The position numbers and the translations under genes were made by a program. This document shows positions 44,126 to 57,787 of a DNA stretch of 64,000 bases, piece by piece. The stretch is taken from contig OZ025276.1 in assembly GCA_964019165.1 (NCBI GenBank), positions 12,821,028-12,885,027 on the forward strand. The letters are read 5' to 3'. The DNA comes from Mastigias papua. Taxonomy: Eukaryota; Cnidaria; Scyphozoa; Rhizostomeae; Mastigiidae. The notes under the pieces were generated by a model. It ran no database searches. It saw only the letters and a program-made list of their open reading frames with translations, and was not told where the DNA came from. The stretch's first letter is position 1, and every line of letters starts with the position of its first letter.

Positions 44126-45304
44126 TCAGTAGCAAGGGACAGCCAATGGCTCCTCACTTGCTGAAGGTGACTCCCATTTCGACAGAACGACGTACTCTTG
44201 TTGAGTATTACAGGTCGCATTCGAACCAGAGCCTCCTGATCCATACAAAAAGTTGGGAATAGAATAAAATACAGTAATTTTTTGATACTTTGGCGGGCAC
44301 CTCAGTCGATTGGCTATATTCGTTATGAGCTGCAGAGTCTGTCGTCTTTCATGGCTCATCAGACAAACTGTAGAACTCTCCACAACTTCATATAAAATCA
44401 TTAGATAATCGTATTTTTGTGAACTGTGATGAATAAAATGACTGTCCAGGTAGTTTTCCAGTTTTTGCTGTTGGCTGTATATGTCTTTGAAATCAATAAA
44501 AAATCGACTGCACATATACTTTTCCATAGTTTTGTAGTCTGGGTCGACTGGAGAAAAATGCTTTAACAACAAACTGCAATACTTCAACAGACCACCACCT
44601 CGAATTTCCTCTGGATTCTTCGTTGCAATAAGCCTCTCAACAAGATGATGCTTTGCCTCGTCAAAATCCCCGTATACTGACTCTGCAGCAACAGTTGGAT
44701 ACAGCGTCGATGTTATTTCGACATCAGTCACGTTATAGAAATTCAAAATAGAATCGAGAACAATCTGGAAAGAGTCTATCGAAAATTCAAACTGTCTTCG
44801 CATGCTCCCCACAAACTTGAGTTCTATGTGTCGTCCATCGTTATTCGTTAGTGTGATTAGTGACCAGTTATCCTGATTATTTGTTACTTTAACCATTTTC
44901 CTGACATAGGCCTCTTTCAACGTACAGCTTGTTATCCTCTCTTTGGACACCCCGTCTGGCAGAAAGTCTTTGAGTGAGTCCAAAACAGCGGTTTTTACTT
45001 GCTGAAAGTGCGACTGACTTTTCAGCTCTACGTTGAAAATTAAGTCAAGATCATTATAAACCTGTTCATCATTTGCACCATTTTCAGCATTGAGAATATA
45101 ACTTGCAGTACTACCATTAAGCCTGACATCCTGTACAGCTATCTCTTGGTCTGCGAGCTGCGATAGTAGGACCTTGATAAATGACTTTGGTTTAACTTCG
45201 AGCGTAGGGAAATTTCCACGGCCATGAACAAGTATTGCAGTCGCTAAGACTTCGTCCAACCTTGAAACCTCTTCAAAAGTGAGCATATGTTGATTCTTCT
45301 TCAT
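44126..45304 (-). CDS. TENT5: TENT5 (FAM46): terminal nucleotidyltransferase, intronless
   Basis: Non-canonical poly(A) polymerase of the FAM46/TENT5 family, which lengthens tails of selected, often secreted-protein, mRNAs (family knowledge). 392 residues (human TENT5C 391). The nucleotidyltransferase fold is complete: LNGSTAS (G64, S65), metal-binding D85 and D87 in NDLDLIF, and third carboxylate E161 in HIELKF. Family blocks follow: LKEAYVRKMVKV, MRRQFEFSIDSFQI, NPEEIRGGGLLKYC, YMCSRFFIDF and CLMSHERRQTL. I chose ATG 45304; an upstream GTG at 45340 lacks an in-frame ATG before a stop, although an acceptor-like TTTCCAG at about 45370-45375 leaves open an upstream coding exon. Convergent with GDAP2. 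Vertebrates have four paralogues (A-D); this one cannot be assigned to one of them and is probably the pre-duplication gene. Confidence 0.95.
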   Translation of the reverse strand: MKKNQHMLTFEEVSRLDEVLATAILVHGRGNFPTLEVKPKSFIKVLLSQLADQEIAVQDVRLNGSTASYILNAENGANDEQVYNDLDLIFNVELKSQSHFQQVKTAVLDSLKDFLPDGVSKERITSCTLKEAYVRKMVKVTNNQDNWSLITLTNNDGRHIELKFVGSMRRQFEFSIDSFQIVLDSILNFYNVTDVEITSTLYPTVAAESVYGDFDEAKHHLVERLIATKNPEEIRGGGLLKYCSLLLKHFSPVDPDYKTMEKYMCSRFFIDFKDIYSQQQKLENYLDSHFIHHSSQKYDYLMILYEVVESSTVCLMSHERRQTLQLITNIANRLRCPPKYQKITVFYSIPNFLYGSGGSGSNATCNTQQEYVVLSKWESPSASEEPLAVPCY

Positions 45305-46370
45305 GTTGATCCGAGTATTCTTGCTAAGCGAAGTATCCACACACCAGTCTTTAGGCAGAATCTGGAAATTTCTTCCTGTGTGTACAGTTCTTCTAATTTT
45401 GATCTTGGATGACCAATAATGGTGGTGCTACATGCGAGCTCATTGGTTTAATTTTCAAAGTAACCAAGCAACCGAGAAAAATGATATTGACAACTTGTGA
45501 CAATACTTCCCACTAAAGCCTGGCCAATTGGATCGTTCGATTTTGCAACACAAATGAACAATAGATTAACAAGAGTATTTCCCACACAGACAATCATTAC
45601 AACATAAGATTAACGTAAGACTGACCTATCAAAATCCCCAAATGGACAACAACTGGCCCAGGGTTGATTCAATATGTTTGCATACATTGACTTAGTTTTC
45701 AGGGGGGCACCAATGATCTACCGAATCAATGGAAATATTCTGGTATATTATTAGCTGTTTTGTAAATTATTCATGGCACGACGTATTATTTTTAGGCGAA
45801 ATTTACGGCGATCATCTGCTCATACTGTATGGAAATGAGAATTTTCCCTCACCACGTGGAAACGATGTGGCTGTAAGCTCACCCACGCTGCTGCTGGAAA
45901 TAACAGAAGGAATATGAATTTGTGATTGTGTGGGATAAGTTGACGCGGTTGAGTTGGCTGTATTTTTGGGAATTGTAAAACCTGGGCAACTTCCTGCAAG
46001 ATTTATGATAGATAATCAAGGGTATGGGCTCGTCAGAGACAGGTTTGCAACTAAATCGTCGTGCGTAAATTGATTTCTCGTGTTGTGCAATTTGCTTGCT
46101 GCTATTAGTCCAACCCCCGGATTTTTGAGAGTCAGCCAGTCAGGAGGGTATATACCAAATAAGGATGATCTCAAGTAGTTCCATTTTTAAAAAATCTCAT
46201 CCCCGTTTGCAGAGTATTGAAACTGTGTGCGAGATAATGTACAACAAAAGATACATTATCAACATTTTTCAGGTTTGCAGTTAGATTCGCCCAACATGTC
46301 ATAAACATTATCAAAGATATTTGATGCTTTCTATCCAGAATGGGCCAATCTCTATACACATTTCTGTAAA

Positions 46371-46506
46371 AGAATACCTATTTTTTTGACGAGCCTCAAT
46401 ATTCTTAAAATGTTTGATTTCGAGCCAAACAATATTCTTAAATTATTTTTACATATTAGTGATTTTGAGCATTAATACTTCTACAGATAACATTCTTATA
46501 CTAAAA
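46371..46506 (+). repeat. Interspersed family B copy
   Basis: AAAAGAATACCTATTTTTTT at the start, ATAACATTCTTATACTAAAA at the end; inner blocks of ATATTCTTAAA and GATTTTGAGCATTAAT are shared with other B copies. Confidence 0.6.
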
Positions 46507-47612
46507 TGTTTTTAGTGGGCACTTCCGGAAGATTTTCTGTTTCAAAATGACTCCCAAACCGGATAAGTTGGAGAAAATCGGCTTGTTTATGATTCCACGT
46601 GGCAAAGGGATTTATTATCAACGTGAAACGGAGTAATGGCTCCGGATGGGGTTCTGATCTTGTGTGTAGATAAGACAGTGCTTATCAGATAGTAGCTCTA
46701 TAGCTCTAAAAACACAACTGGCCACTATTTTCGCTCTGATCTTAAGAAATTTTGAATTCAAGCCAGTTCACTCAGGATACACTTTCTAATATGAATACTG
46801 TACCTAGTTTCTCGCTGAGCTTCAGTATTCTTAATTTTTTTATATTTTGAGATTGATTTTTAGGAGCACGCTCTTTAGGTCTTGCATAAGAATAGTGTCT
46901 ATAATGATACCAATGCTCAAAATCCCTGAAATTTAAGAATAAATTAAGAATAATGCAAAGCTCACGCTTCAGTGAGGGCTAGACTTTTAGGTTATTTGAG
47001 TTGCTCTCCCCTGGGCCTGATTGCAATGTTTACTTTTGTTACAAAGTGTTTAAGATGTGCTGCTTATGTTTTTGGAATACACTGCTTTGTTTTCATAAGA
47101 AAGTTGTTTCGGACATTTATATAAACTGTATCAGTTTTCACATTATCTTAGTAATAATTGCCTTGAGCTTATGTAGGCTATGTTGACGTCATTTTTAACG
47201 TTATTGCGAATCGAGGGGTCCTGCGAGGGATGCTTTCTTATACGCCGACTTCTTAGGAAAAAGTGCGTATAACCTGCTCTTTAGTCTCTTTAGGGGGCTC
47301 CTCTTTAGTCAATTCAACTATATTAAGTGTATTTTGTTAAATGTGTTAATTTATTGTTGTCGTGTTAAATTGCCTTTTTAGCTATAACTATGGATTAATT
47401 TGTATTTGAGTTGAGTTGATAAATCAGAATTGAAATCAGAATTGCTCGGTCGGTGGCTACGAGCCATGTAACTGATATTAACTCTATATAGGGACGCTGG
47501 AGCAATTGTAGGGTTAGGGGAGCCAGGAGGAACGAAATGGAACGGAGAGCAACAGAAGAGAACTGAAAAATTGTAATTCTCGACTCCCGAGGACAATTTT
47601 GGTGAGACACAC

Positions 47613-47752
47613 CTTTTACTAAGAATACCTAATTCTTCGCTGAGACTGAATACTCTTAAAATTCTTTATTTGGAGCCTAAAAATATGAATTATTCTTAAA
47701 TACCGGTGAAATAGAGCATTGATATTCTTATAGATAATTTTCTTATTAAAAA
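47613..47752 (+). repeat. Interspersed family B copy
   Basis: Starts ACTAAGAATACCTAATTCTT, ends ATAATTTTCTTATTAAAAAG; same inner motifs (CGCTGAG..., GAGCATTGATATTCTTATAG). Confidence 0.65.
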
Positions 47753-50316
47753 GTACGTGTTTCTGCTATTACATTGATTGTATTACAGTCATAAGACGAT
47801 ACTAATATCATAGCTAATCTTGTTCAACAAGGGAACTTCTGACGCACTTACCCCCTTAGGAGAAGGTAGGAAGGTATTTACCCTTCATAGGGACCCTTTC
47901 TCGCATCCCTAACCCCAACCCCAACCCTAACCCTTATCGTCCGGGAATACTGTAAATCATAGATGGCTATATGTCCTCTCCAACACTGAGGAAAAGCCAA
48001 GTCTTGCAGCAAATGAGCTTGACTTAAAATCTAACAGAACACACGTTCGTAACGCAATTGTGAGCTTGTGGTTTGTGTTTCTTCTGTTCTATTGTTTGGC
48101 ACTCCCCCCCAACGCCAGCAAACAGCCTCAGTTGAAATAAAGAACCGCTATATTGACAAAGTACAGAGCGCATTTCCTGTGGAAGTACAATTGTTATTGT
48201 ACTCATTCTTGTCGTTGTTTGTTGTTGTAGTGAAAATCTGAATTTGCGTACATGGGATGATTGGTGATCTAATAGTACGGGAACACTTGAAAAACAACTT
48301 CAGTTGAAGGGCAACCCTCCCTAAACAAATTAAATATGAAATATATGAAACACTTGCCTTGCCATTACAGAGAATGCCCTAGGTCTCCCTTACTTTTTGC
48401 ACGCATGGGTACACATCAACTCTGTTTATCATCTACAAAGTAGGCCTAGGGCACGTAAACCTTTCGTTGCTCCTCAGCTCGCATAGTTCTTGCAGAGGAA
48501 TTCAATTTCTATCGGCCCATTGCTTCAAATGTGTTTCATGGGTGCATCCAGTTAGGGGACCCCCGTTAGATTATCTATTTTGGAAGATAATGTAGGTCAC
48601 GTAATTCCATATTGTGTGACTCTACCAGCTTTCGTGTTCGTGATGGTTTCGGTATGCAATAAAAACAGCCGTTTATAGGAGTAAGTGACGTGACCAAAGT
48701 AGATGAGGTGGGAGGACAAGAAAGGGCTATGCCCCTAATTAAATTTCTGAGACAACTCTCTTTTATTTTGGGGGCTAGGATACATCCCCCAGATATCATA
48801 GTTACAATTGTTGATAAAGAACTTACAGAACAGAGCTCTTGAAGGAAAATTTCATTTTTTCAGGAATCCTGAGATCCATCTTTATCAAAAAGTGGGGTGA
48901 GGCAAGTGCCCCCGTACTTTCTCGTGGCAGTCCAACAGATACAAAGTGTGCAAACTGACACAGGGTTAGAACTTCTTTCTGCTTCCAGGCATTTTCCTCC
49001 CAATATCAACAGCTTCTCATGTTCCTACTAATGCTTTCGTTCTCTGAAACACTTCTGTAGCAACAGGAGCTTGAAAACAAGAAGTTCTGGAAGGATTAGA
49101 ACAAGGATTTTCTAACCTAGATTTGCTGCCTTTTTGGAGTAGGTAAGAGATAATTCACATTGGAAATCAAAGTCGATGGACTTTGAACAACGCTTCAGGT
49201 GCAAACTTAAAGGACAGCAAGTAGTAAATTTCAGTTTAACAGAACTTGCTTCATCAAGAGAACTCCACTAAGTACTCAAAATAAACCCATTTTTGCAATA
49301 ATTGCCATGTGAGGTGAGAACCCAAATTTCACGACAGTGATTACTTCCAGGAACCTTGACGAATGAATTCAATTTTCAGTTGGAGTTGTAAATTTCATTT
49401 GGAATAACCCTTGCAAGAGAGGGTGCCAAGTCTAGGCTTTTCAACTGTTTTGGCTCCATCCGCGTCAATTTCAAGAATAAGTTTTGGTTAAACAATGTTG
49501 GCTACCATTCCCCAATTGCAGAAGATTCCAGTACAAAGTCTTCATATAGCGAGCAAGTCTACTTTTCATGGAGTGTTGTTATCTACCTGGTTTTTTTTGG
49601 GGGGGGGGGGTTCAGCAAACAGCCATGTGCAACCAAATCAAAATACCTGTGTGTTGCAAGCAGATCAAATACAGATCCATGGCGATTTCGCTGCGCTCAA
49701 GCAAAATGAAATCCCGAACAAAGAAGAGAATACGGTATAAGAACAAAAGTAGGCCTGTAATGGCAAAATATTTCAATGCCGAGTCCTCAAAGACATTTTA
49801 TGGTTCAGTAGTCAAAGAGAGACAGTGAATACCACCTATGCCTGTATCTGTGTCATCCTATTGATAGTTCTAGCAGGCTACCATCTCATCATTCACTAAT
49901 CAAACATTGGACATAGTAAACAACACCCCTGTAGATCTTTTCATCAAAGCCAAGGGCAGTTGAAAGGAGTGTTGACATGTCATTGGGGAATCACCTTTAG
50001 TTTGCTGACGCAGCTACTTTGTCTTGGCGTCTGGGTTTTCCCTTTCTCAATGCATTAGGTCACGATTAATAAGAATGTAAAGAAGTAAGCCTGGCATTTT
50101 GTTACTCTGCTTTTTAGTATATACTTTGTTGCCCAGTGTTATTGGAAAGTTGGGTGTTCAGTTAGAGAGTGAGTTACTCAAAGTCCCCTTTTTTATAAGA
50201 TAATTTGTTTATAAGAACGCAGCACTCGGCTGCTCAAATAATTAAGAAAGTTCATGATTTCTGAGATATCTGAACGTTGATGAGTGGATACAAACCTGAC
50301 GTTCCAATGTTGGTAC

Positions 50317-50855
50317 ACACTTTTTTATATAAAAACCAGTAAAAGTGAGGTTCAGGCTGGATGTTCCTGATTTTTCCAAAATTCGTGGAAACTCTGTTGG
50401 TACTAAAGAACTTCATTACAGCGCGAACACACGGCGACATTTTTTAGACATACTAAAAAGCTTTTTTCGTCGTCCGACACTCGTCAGTGTATGAAACATC
50501 GGATATCGGCCGAAAGGTGAACCGAAATATATAGCCAGATTTCCAAAAGTTTAAGGCTAAATTGTTCTTAATATGTTATTAACTCGTTGGGGTGTAGGCT
50601 GTTTAGACATTAGACAATATACAAGAGAACATTGGATATTTCACCAAGGGCGACTAATTCACGAAAATCAAGGTAGAGAAGTGAAAAATTTATCAACTCT
50701 CCTCAGGTTAACAGGGAAATTACTTTTAATGCCAATGTATGTTAATGGAAAGCGTATGCATCGTTGTCCAGCCTCAGCTTGTTCTTAATGTGTTCTTAAT
50801 TTCTCATAAATTTTGAAGCTCGTGTTCTTATGAAATTGTTCTTATGAAAAGCGAG
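50317..50855 (-). repeat. Interspersed family C copy, composite
   Basis: Reads TTTTTATATAAAAACCAG on the left; the right end in reverse gives CATAAGAACAATTTCATAAG, then AACACGAGC. About 50405-50525 is foreign to other copies and may be an insertion. Confidence 0.55.
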
Positions 50856-50869
50856 GAGTACATGTACTT

Positions 50870-51085
50870 TATAAAGAAGGTTTTTCACTCGGACTTGAAA
50901 CTTTCTTAACACAGGAAACCTATGAAATTAAACAAGAGAGATAATGCGCATGCGTAAAAATCGGAATTGAAAGAGTATCAACTTATCAACTTTCCCAGGC
51001 CTCAGAAATCTAGTACTGAACTGTCCTAGCATTTGAAGCAGCCGAGTACTGGTTTCTTATAAACCCACTTTCTAAAAAAGACATG
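50870..51085. repeat. Interspersed family D copy with inverted ends
   Basis: Left end CTTTATAAAGAAGG...CTCGG and right end CCGAGTACTGGTTTCTTATA followed by AACCCACTTTCT, which in reverse is AGAAAGTGGGTTTATAAGAA. This matches the D end at 1978. Confidence 0.6.
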
Positions 51086-52029
51086 TAGTGGGCTTGAAAA
51101 CTCAAATAGTGATCTTGGAATTAATGGATATGTAGTTTACGAGATGTTCTTGTGAAAAGAACAAGAGCATGGAAATACATTGCTCTAATTATTTTTCTTG
51201 TAGAAAGTGGGTGTGGCCCTGGAGAATTTTCTTTACGGATCTGCCTATAAACCCCTACCTTATTGCTTTAATGATTGTCTTGTGGGCTCTCCCTTTTTTC
51301 AGGCCCTGATGCAGACCTCATAAGAGCTTGCACAAATGCTTGCTCTGTACTGCATCAGTATTAATGGGAACTTAATGGATTTACTTTTTATGTGTCTGAT
51401 TCTCAGCTAATTAATACCAACGAAGAGAGGCTTCTCAAAAGACATAGTTAGCTAATATTGATAGAAGAATATTAGCTTCTCAATGGTACTTAGGTACTTA
51501 GGTGTACTGGGCAGTAATTACTCGGATCAAAGTTTCTCTTCTTTTGAATACTGGTGATTTGTTTGGATTATCCCAGCCAACTTGTGCTATTTCCATCTCA
51601 AACATATGAAAAAATGCATCTGTTACTACTGTTGCAATACGCTGATAGTGACTAGTTGTTTGCAACTGGGAAGCATATAGCCGATCTATTTTACGTACAT
51701 TTTCAGTTTGTTTATGATGAATAAGTGTTATAGTAGATATCATATTGAGCTTCTAGATGTGATCATAGCACATTGAATAGCAGCAGAACTGCAAATTAAC
51801 TCATCGATGCCAACCAAACGCAGATTGTGCCGCAGAACCCAAAATACGACATGCCCACAGATCAACACGTTTTAAAAAAATCGGGCTTGGTTTTTCTTTG
51901 GATGTACACACAGGGCACGGTAGAAGCTGAAAACTAGTAAGCTATGTAGGATTTAAATAACCAATTTTAAATCAATACTATCTAAAAAGTGGCATATCGT
52001 ATCACATATTATACGATTTTCATATATGA

Positions 52030-52290
52030 AAGTGACTTTTAACAAAGCAATACTCGGCCGCTAAAAAAGTTAAGAAAGTTCAGCACTGGATTTTTCTGAC
52101 CTAAGAAAGTTGATTAGGTGATGCACGCTTAACATCCTAATTTCCACGCAAGCTCGTCTCTGTGTATTTCAGTGTTATGTTTGTGTAGCGCCTGTTTGTC
52201 CGCGAAACAGTGCAGTGCACAAACTCACGTATTCTCTTCAGGGAAGTCTTCAGACACTGAAGTGAAAAAATTGAAGTAGTTCAACAGGAT
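52030..52290 (+). repeat. Interspersed family D copy
   Basis: Shares TTCAGCACTGGATTT, AAGAAAGTTGATTAG and the GTGCAGTGCAC block with other D copies. Confidence 0.55.
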
Positions 52291-52687
52291 ATAACTCAAA
52301 CAGCTTATGGACAAACAGAACATAATTCAAGCATACAATGTAGTTCAATGGAGCATAATTTAAATAGTCTTTTCTCCCTTAGGTCCTTTTCTTCCTGCTC
52401 TCAGAAACAAGAGGTCCATCCAAAAACCAAAACGAGGCCATATTGGGTTTTTTCCCTTGTTTACATGGTTTTAATTTACAACTACACAGAATAAGTTAAA
52501 TCCACTCTTATTTTAGGTCCTGTTGTGCAGGGTTTCCCCACAGGGATTACAAGTACTCCCTGCCTTCTCCTAAAATACCTCTTTTCATAGTTCTTGAGGG
52601 GTAGGCAGTATGCACGTTCAATATGTTTATCCTTAAATTGGGAATATGGGACTTGTCTACCCTCTCTAAAGTAAGATATATTTCTTT

Positions 52688-52808
52688 GTATAAGAATACC
52701 TAATTTTTTGCTGAACATTTTTATTTTAAAAATTTGTTGATTTTCAGCCTAATATATTCTTAAATCGATTTTTGAGCATTTGTATTCGTATAGACTACAT
52801 AAAAAGTG
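52688..52808 (+). repeat. Interspersed family B copy
   Basis: TATAAGAATACCTAATTTTT at the start, GTATAGACTACATAAAAAGT at the end. Confidence 0.6.
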
Positions 52809-54367
52809 TGCAGCAGACATTCCCCACAGAGTTGCTGAGTCGCATCATAGCATAATGGCTCCCAGACAGGATAATTGAAACTCACTTTTTTCCAAAAGAG
52901 TCAAATAAACAATAAAGACTTAAATCTTCACGAAGCTTGAGCCCTTCATCATATTAAATTATTCTAAAATTTTAGCTATGTCGAACCTTAATATTCTCAC
53001 AGACTGTATTCTTATAAAAAAATTAACCTTGCGTTTCCGTGTACCATGCGTGATAGAGAAGTTTTAGCTTGGTTTCAAGCAGAGCACAAGAAGACGCCTT
53101 TGTGGCAAAGTTTCGAATCTTTCAGCCATTCCACATGCAGTTTCTGGTGTAACCTGTAGTGACAGAAGCGATCAAAGAGCTTTCTCATTCAGTATAGGAG
53201 AGCCAAAGAGAGTTCCGATCACAATACCTGCAATTAGGTGACTATTAATAAAATTTGAGATAAACAACAGCCTTCCATAACTAATTCTGCCGATGCCATG
53301 AGTGGACCTCCTCAGGAGAATTTGCAATAGCCTGCATACTTGCTGACAATTAAGAGATACCATGCCGACCTCGTTTCTTACTAGTTCGACTGATTGAGTT
53401 ACTCTCGAAGGTGGGTTTGTGGACGTTTCTGCAGCCACAAAAACTATAGGTAATGCCCGTAACGAGTGGGGGCATGGGTGTCATGCTCCCTCTGACAAGC
53501 CCGTAGCCAGGCCGGTGTTTCAGGGGTGGTAAAATTGCCCTGGAGAAATCACGTGATACAAAATCCGAGAACTCACTTGTACTTTAGGTCGTCATAACAC
53601 TATGTCATAATCAAATGGATAACGTGTGTGCAGGAAAAGAAGGATTTCTCTCGCAAGTCGCAAGCCCAAAGTTGAGACGATAAACTCCACAGATATGCCA
53701 AACAGGCACCCAATTTTTGGATGCCATTCCCAAATTGAAGTTTTTTAAGATATGCCACGTGGAAGCTAAGTTTCAAAGCACAGTTAATTGAAAATACAAA
53801 ATGAACAGCCTACATGTAAAGGCTGGTCTATAGCATTCTTTTCAACATCTTCTGTGATAGGAACGTATTTGATGGGGGTATTTACTAATATTTTGTAGCT
53901 TTAGAAAGGGGCTTATTTGAGGGGAGCTTTTTCATGAGGGGGAGGTCCATTCAAGGACTTAACGTGTACATTACGTACAAAACTCAATAGATTCTATGCA
54001 GCTCAGTCTTCCTTCCCATCCACCCAATTTCCCATTCACCCATCTATCCTATGCTATTATATCGCAAGTTAGGCTAAAATTACGTGTAGTTTTATAACTA
54101 AGCATATTAGGGGCTAACTGACAACTGGGAAGGAACATTTTAGATTGGATCATACGGAGCACCGCCAAAGGAACCCAATTGTCAATCAAGAAATACAGAA
54201 GTCTTCCAGGGCATGCGAATAGCAGTTTAACCTCAGTTTTTACAAGCATAAAGTTGAGCACCTTTCTTTGCCTCAAAATCCTCAAAGAATAAACATCATA
54301 TTAAGTAAACCCCCAGTCTTTGAGGGAATCGCTGAAGGTATCCATGATGTGATAAATAAATATTACT

Positions 54368-54690
54368 ACACGTTTTTATATGGAACCCTTCTCAAGGCGA
54401 CATCTTGACGCTTGTTATTTCTGGGCCTCTTTTGGGCACGTTTTAGAATAAAAATTTCGTCAATAGTTCCTTGATTTTAATTCCCCACATGTAGCACCCT
54501 ACCTATGGAAATTGCAAGCATTAATTGTCAAGACAGGAAATTATGGAAATTTTAAGTTTCGTGCGAATCTGGCTGAAATGGATGGAGCATTAGGCAGAAT
54601 GTTAATTGTCGCAGCGCTAAAAATATTCCTTATTGAAACATTTCATAGGGATGTTGTCTTAGAACAAGTTCCATTCATACCTGTTTGCGG
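54368..54690 (+). repeat. Interspersed family A copy (diverged)
   Basis: CGTTTTTATATGGAACCC start, then TAGTTCCTTGATTTTAATTC and CATTTCATAGGGATGTT blocks as in the 41808 copy. Confidence 0.5.
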
Positions 54691-55484
54691 AATATCGTCT
54701 ATAAGATTATGAAGGCTCATAATCGCTCAAATTTAAAGAATAATTCAAGAATATTGCAAGGGTCAAACTTCATCAAGGGTTAACTATTTTGCTTATTTGA
54801 GTATTCTTTAGAAAACAAAACAAGTGCACTTAAGTGTGGGATTCACTTACCCGGTTTGGGAGTCATTATGTTATGATGAGACTCATCAACTCTTCGGGGA
54901 GTGTCAGGTACACACTTTACTACAAGCATATAGCCTAAACGAGTAAAACTTATGCTGAAAATCGTTCAAATTTTAGAATATGTTAAGAATGCAAAAAAGC
55001 AAGTGTGTGAATTTTTCGGTCGTCTGCATGTAACTAGGTTCTATATAAAGGGGTCACGTTTAAATAACGTATGCATCACCTGTGTTCTATGTAATATGCA
55101 ATGATATGCAAGCAAGACTGTATGTAATCTATGAAGGGTGTGGACCAGCAATGTAGTACTACATTTAAACAAGGGAACCAAAATTAGAACTCTCGATTTG
55201 GAAAATTCTTTAAGACGTTTAAAGAAGACCTTTAAGTTGCATAAAAACAATCTAACTCATATCTCTATATTCCACTGAATGTGTACCGGATTGTTGTAAC
55301 TTTGCAATTTATTTCTATGGTCGTTGAAACAAAATATGAGTTTGCGTATCTTGAGTAAGCTAAAAAATCAAATATAAACTTGGCATTCAAGGAGCCCCCA
55401 AATGCCTTTATAGATTCAAGAAAGGGGCTGCCCCCTTTAGCCCCCAAGACAACATTCTGGCGTGAAGTCACAATATGCACATTT

Positions 55485-55715
55485 TTACAAGAATACCTGA
55501 GTTTTTGCTGAGCCGTAATATTCTTAAAATTTTTTTCAAGATTATCCTTACGGTTATCCTTAAGTCTTAGCGATTCTCCCACTCTTATTTTCCAAAACAA
55601 CTCAAAGAAACAAAGCATTGAGCTTGAGTTTTGCATTATTCTTAAATTATTCTTGAATTTCAGAGGTTTTGAGCTTTGATATTCTTATAGACTATAGTCT
55701 TATAAAAGTGTGTAC
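55485..55715 (+). repeat. Interspersed family B copy (longest)
   Basis: Starts TTTTTACAAGAATACCTGAG, ends TATTCTTATAGACTATAGTC plus TTATAAAAG; includes TTATTCTTGAATTTCAGAGG. Confidence 0.65.
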
Positions 55716-57740
55716 CTCGGTATGACTAAATATATTAGCAAAGTTTGCAGTTCAACTCGAAAACTTTTTAAGACATTACGCTTTCCATGAGATTTACTAA
55801 CAATACATGGGCGTATGGGGGTTTTAAATCTAAGGGGGCTGCAAACTGTCTGCCTGAATCACTGATATTTTGCCTGAGTCACTGATATTTTGCTTGAATG
55901 ATATGCTGCCTAGCCCTATTAAGCCGCAGCTATTTTTGGGAAAAAATGTTGTTTGTTTCTGAAAAATTACCCAAATGAAATAGATGTCAAATGAAATAGA
56001 TGTCTGTCAAACAGGGGGGGGGGGGCTGCAGTTCCCCGCCTCCTACGCCTATTTGGGATGTTGCCAAAGGTCTGCTCAGAAACAGGAGTGCCAAGCACCT
56101 GCGAAGCAATTGACCACAAACTGTCACAGAAACTCAGTGGATAACTTATACCGAGTGAAAACAAAACGTACGAAAAAGCTGCATTTTTGGGGAAACAGTC
56201 AGCCTCTTTCACGTTGCAGGGCTTCTTTGTACCAAAGTCATTTTCAACGTTACCCCCTTTGATGTCGAAATCAAAGTGAAAGAGGAGAAAGGCAATCATT
56301 TGTGAGGACTCAGTGGTGGCTACTGGTGGAAGGGGGTTGAGGCACTAGTCGACAAATTGGCATATAGTTGGAGGACTCTAAGGATTAGAAAATGAACTGA
56401 AATAAATAAGGCCAAGGGAGCCTTCAAATTTTACGCCTTTCCAACAGCTTTATATGAACAGAGTCTTCACAGTTAAAGAAATCAATAATAGGGACAAAAT
56501 CTGTGTGTAACCCATTTAGAAATAGTCAGTAAATTTAACAAAGATGCCTCCTCCCCAAAAAGACTTGAAAAATCCGATACAGTGTTCCAGTGACACTTCA
56601 GCACAGTTAAATCGATGACGTTTTGGAGACTTCGTCAACTGAACAAAGAACAGTGGCAGAATTCAAGTCTGGCACCCAAAACACAAGACAGATACATCGC
56701 TCACATAAGCAGTGTACTAGCTACATTCAGTACAAAAAACCAAAGAGCCAAGTAAACAAAGAAGTACAAAACTCTGTGGGAGTAGGTGTGATAGAAAGTT
56801 TAAGTCTACCGCATGGATTTCGTCTGTTGGTAAATAGAAAAACTGACCACAATCGCTTTGTGTAACATTGTAAAACAGACTGGTGATGCAAGTTTCGATG
56901 GAGGAGCAATTAGCCTTACTTTTAGCGAGAGACGCTCCTCGGGTTTCTTTATAATGGAATTGCAGGATATCTCTTTAACATATTTTCCGCCTAGCACTGT
57001 TTTAAAGAATAACTGTCAAGAAATTATCAAAGTTCAGTGTCACCAGTGGAACACATGGTATCTGGGACATGAACTCTCAGTCGAAGTAAAGATCACGCAC
57101 CCAAACTTTACTAGGGTACAGCCCCCACGCCCCTCAACCTTTGTCCCCTCCTTATCTCAGTCTGGTCACGCTGCTGGTTGACAAACATGTTTCGTTCAAA
57201 CTATAAGACCAGAAGGACCTTAGTTAAGACTACATATAGGTTATACTATGGCAATACTCCTATACTAACAATAAAAAGAGCTGAAGTATATGCTTACATT
57301 CGCTTTCTGGACGTGAGCTTGTATAACTGTCAGCGTGCATGGATAGGCCATGTTTGCCATGTGACTGTATTTTAACAGGAGGTACTCTTCGTCATATGGA
57401 ATCCAGGTTTTGAATCATTCGCAAAACTTATAATTTCTGCCGTCTTACATGCAAAGATCAACCAGCACTATCCATATCTTACTGCATTTGTCCCAATATC
57501 TACCCTGCCTCGAATATAAGATGCAGACAGAGTGAGGCTTAGTCTAAAATAGGCCTGCATGTTGGTCTCTTTCACTTCATTTCAAGGTTACATCAGATAC
57601 ACCACGCAGCGCAGATTGGGTATTCCTTCTTTGCACAATTGTAAGGCAATTGTCCCTTGAGGTATACGAACACGGAATTTGACAAGACTATACGAAGTTC
57701 TACACAAAATGAGCAGTTCTGAAAATTCTATGTGCACCTC

Positions 57741-57741
<1 letters not shown>

Positions 57742-57785
<44 letters not shown>
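57742..57785. repeat. (GA)n microsatellite
   Basis: About 22 GA units, uninterrupted. Confidence 0.98.

Positions 57786-57787
<2 letters not shown>

Noticed and set aside
45305..45340. TENT5 start at the GTG at 45340
   Set aside because: Non-AUG start without support; the next ATG gives the usual family length.
55800..56050. Another candidate DNA transposon between GGGCGTATGGGG and the inverted AGGCGTAGGAGG
   Set aside because: End similarity is weak and no target-site duplication could be found.
56623..57375. Cluster of overlapping open frames of 60-107 codons
   Set aside because: None matches a known family, no splice-linked continuation was found, and frames overlap on both strands as in random sequence.
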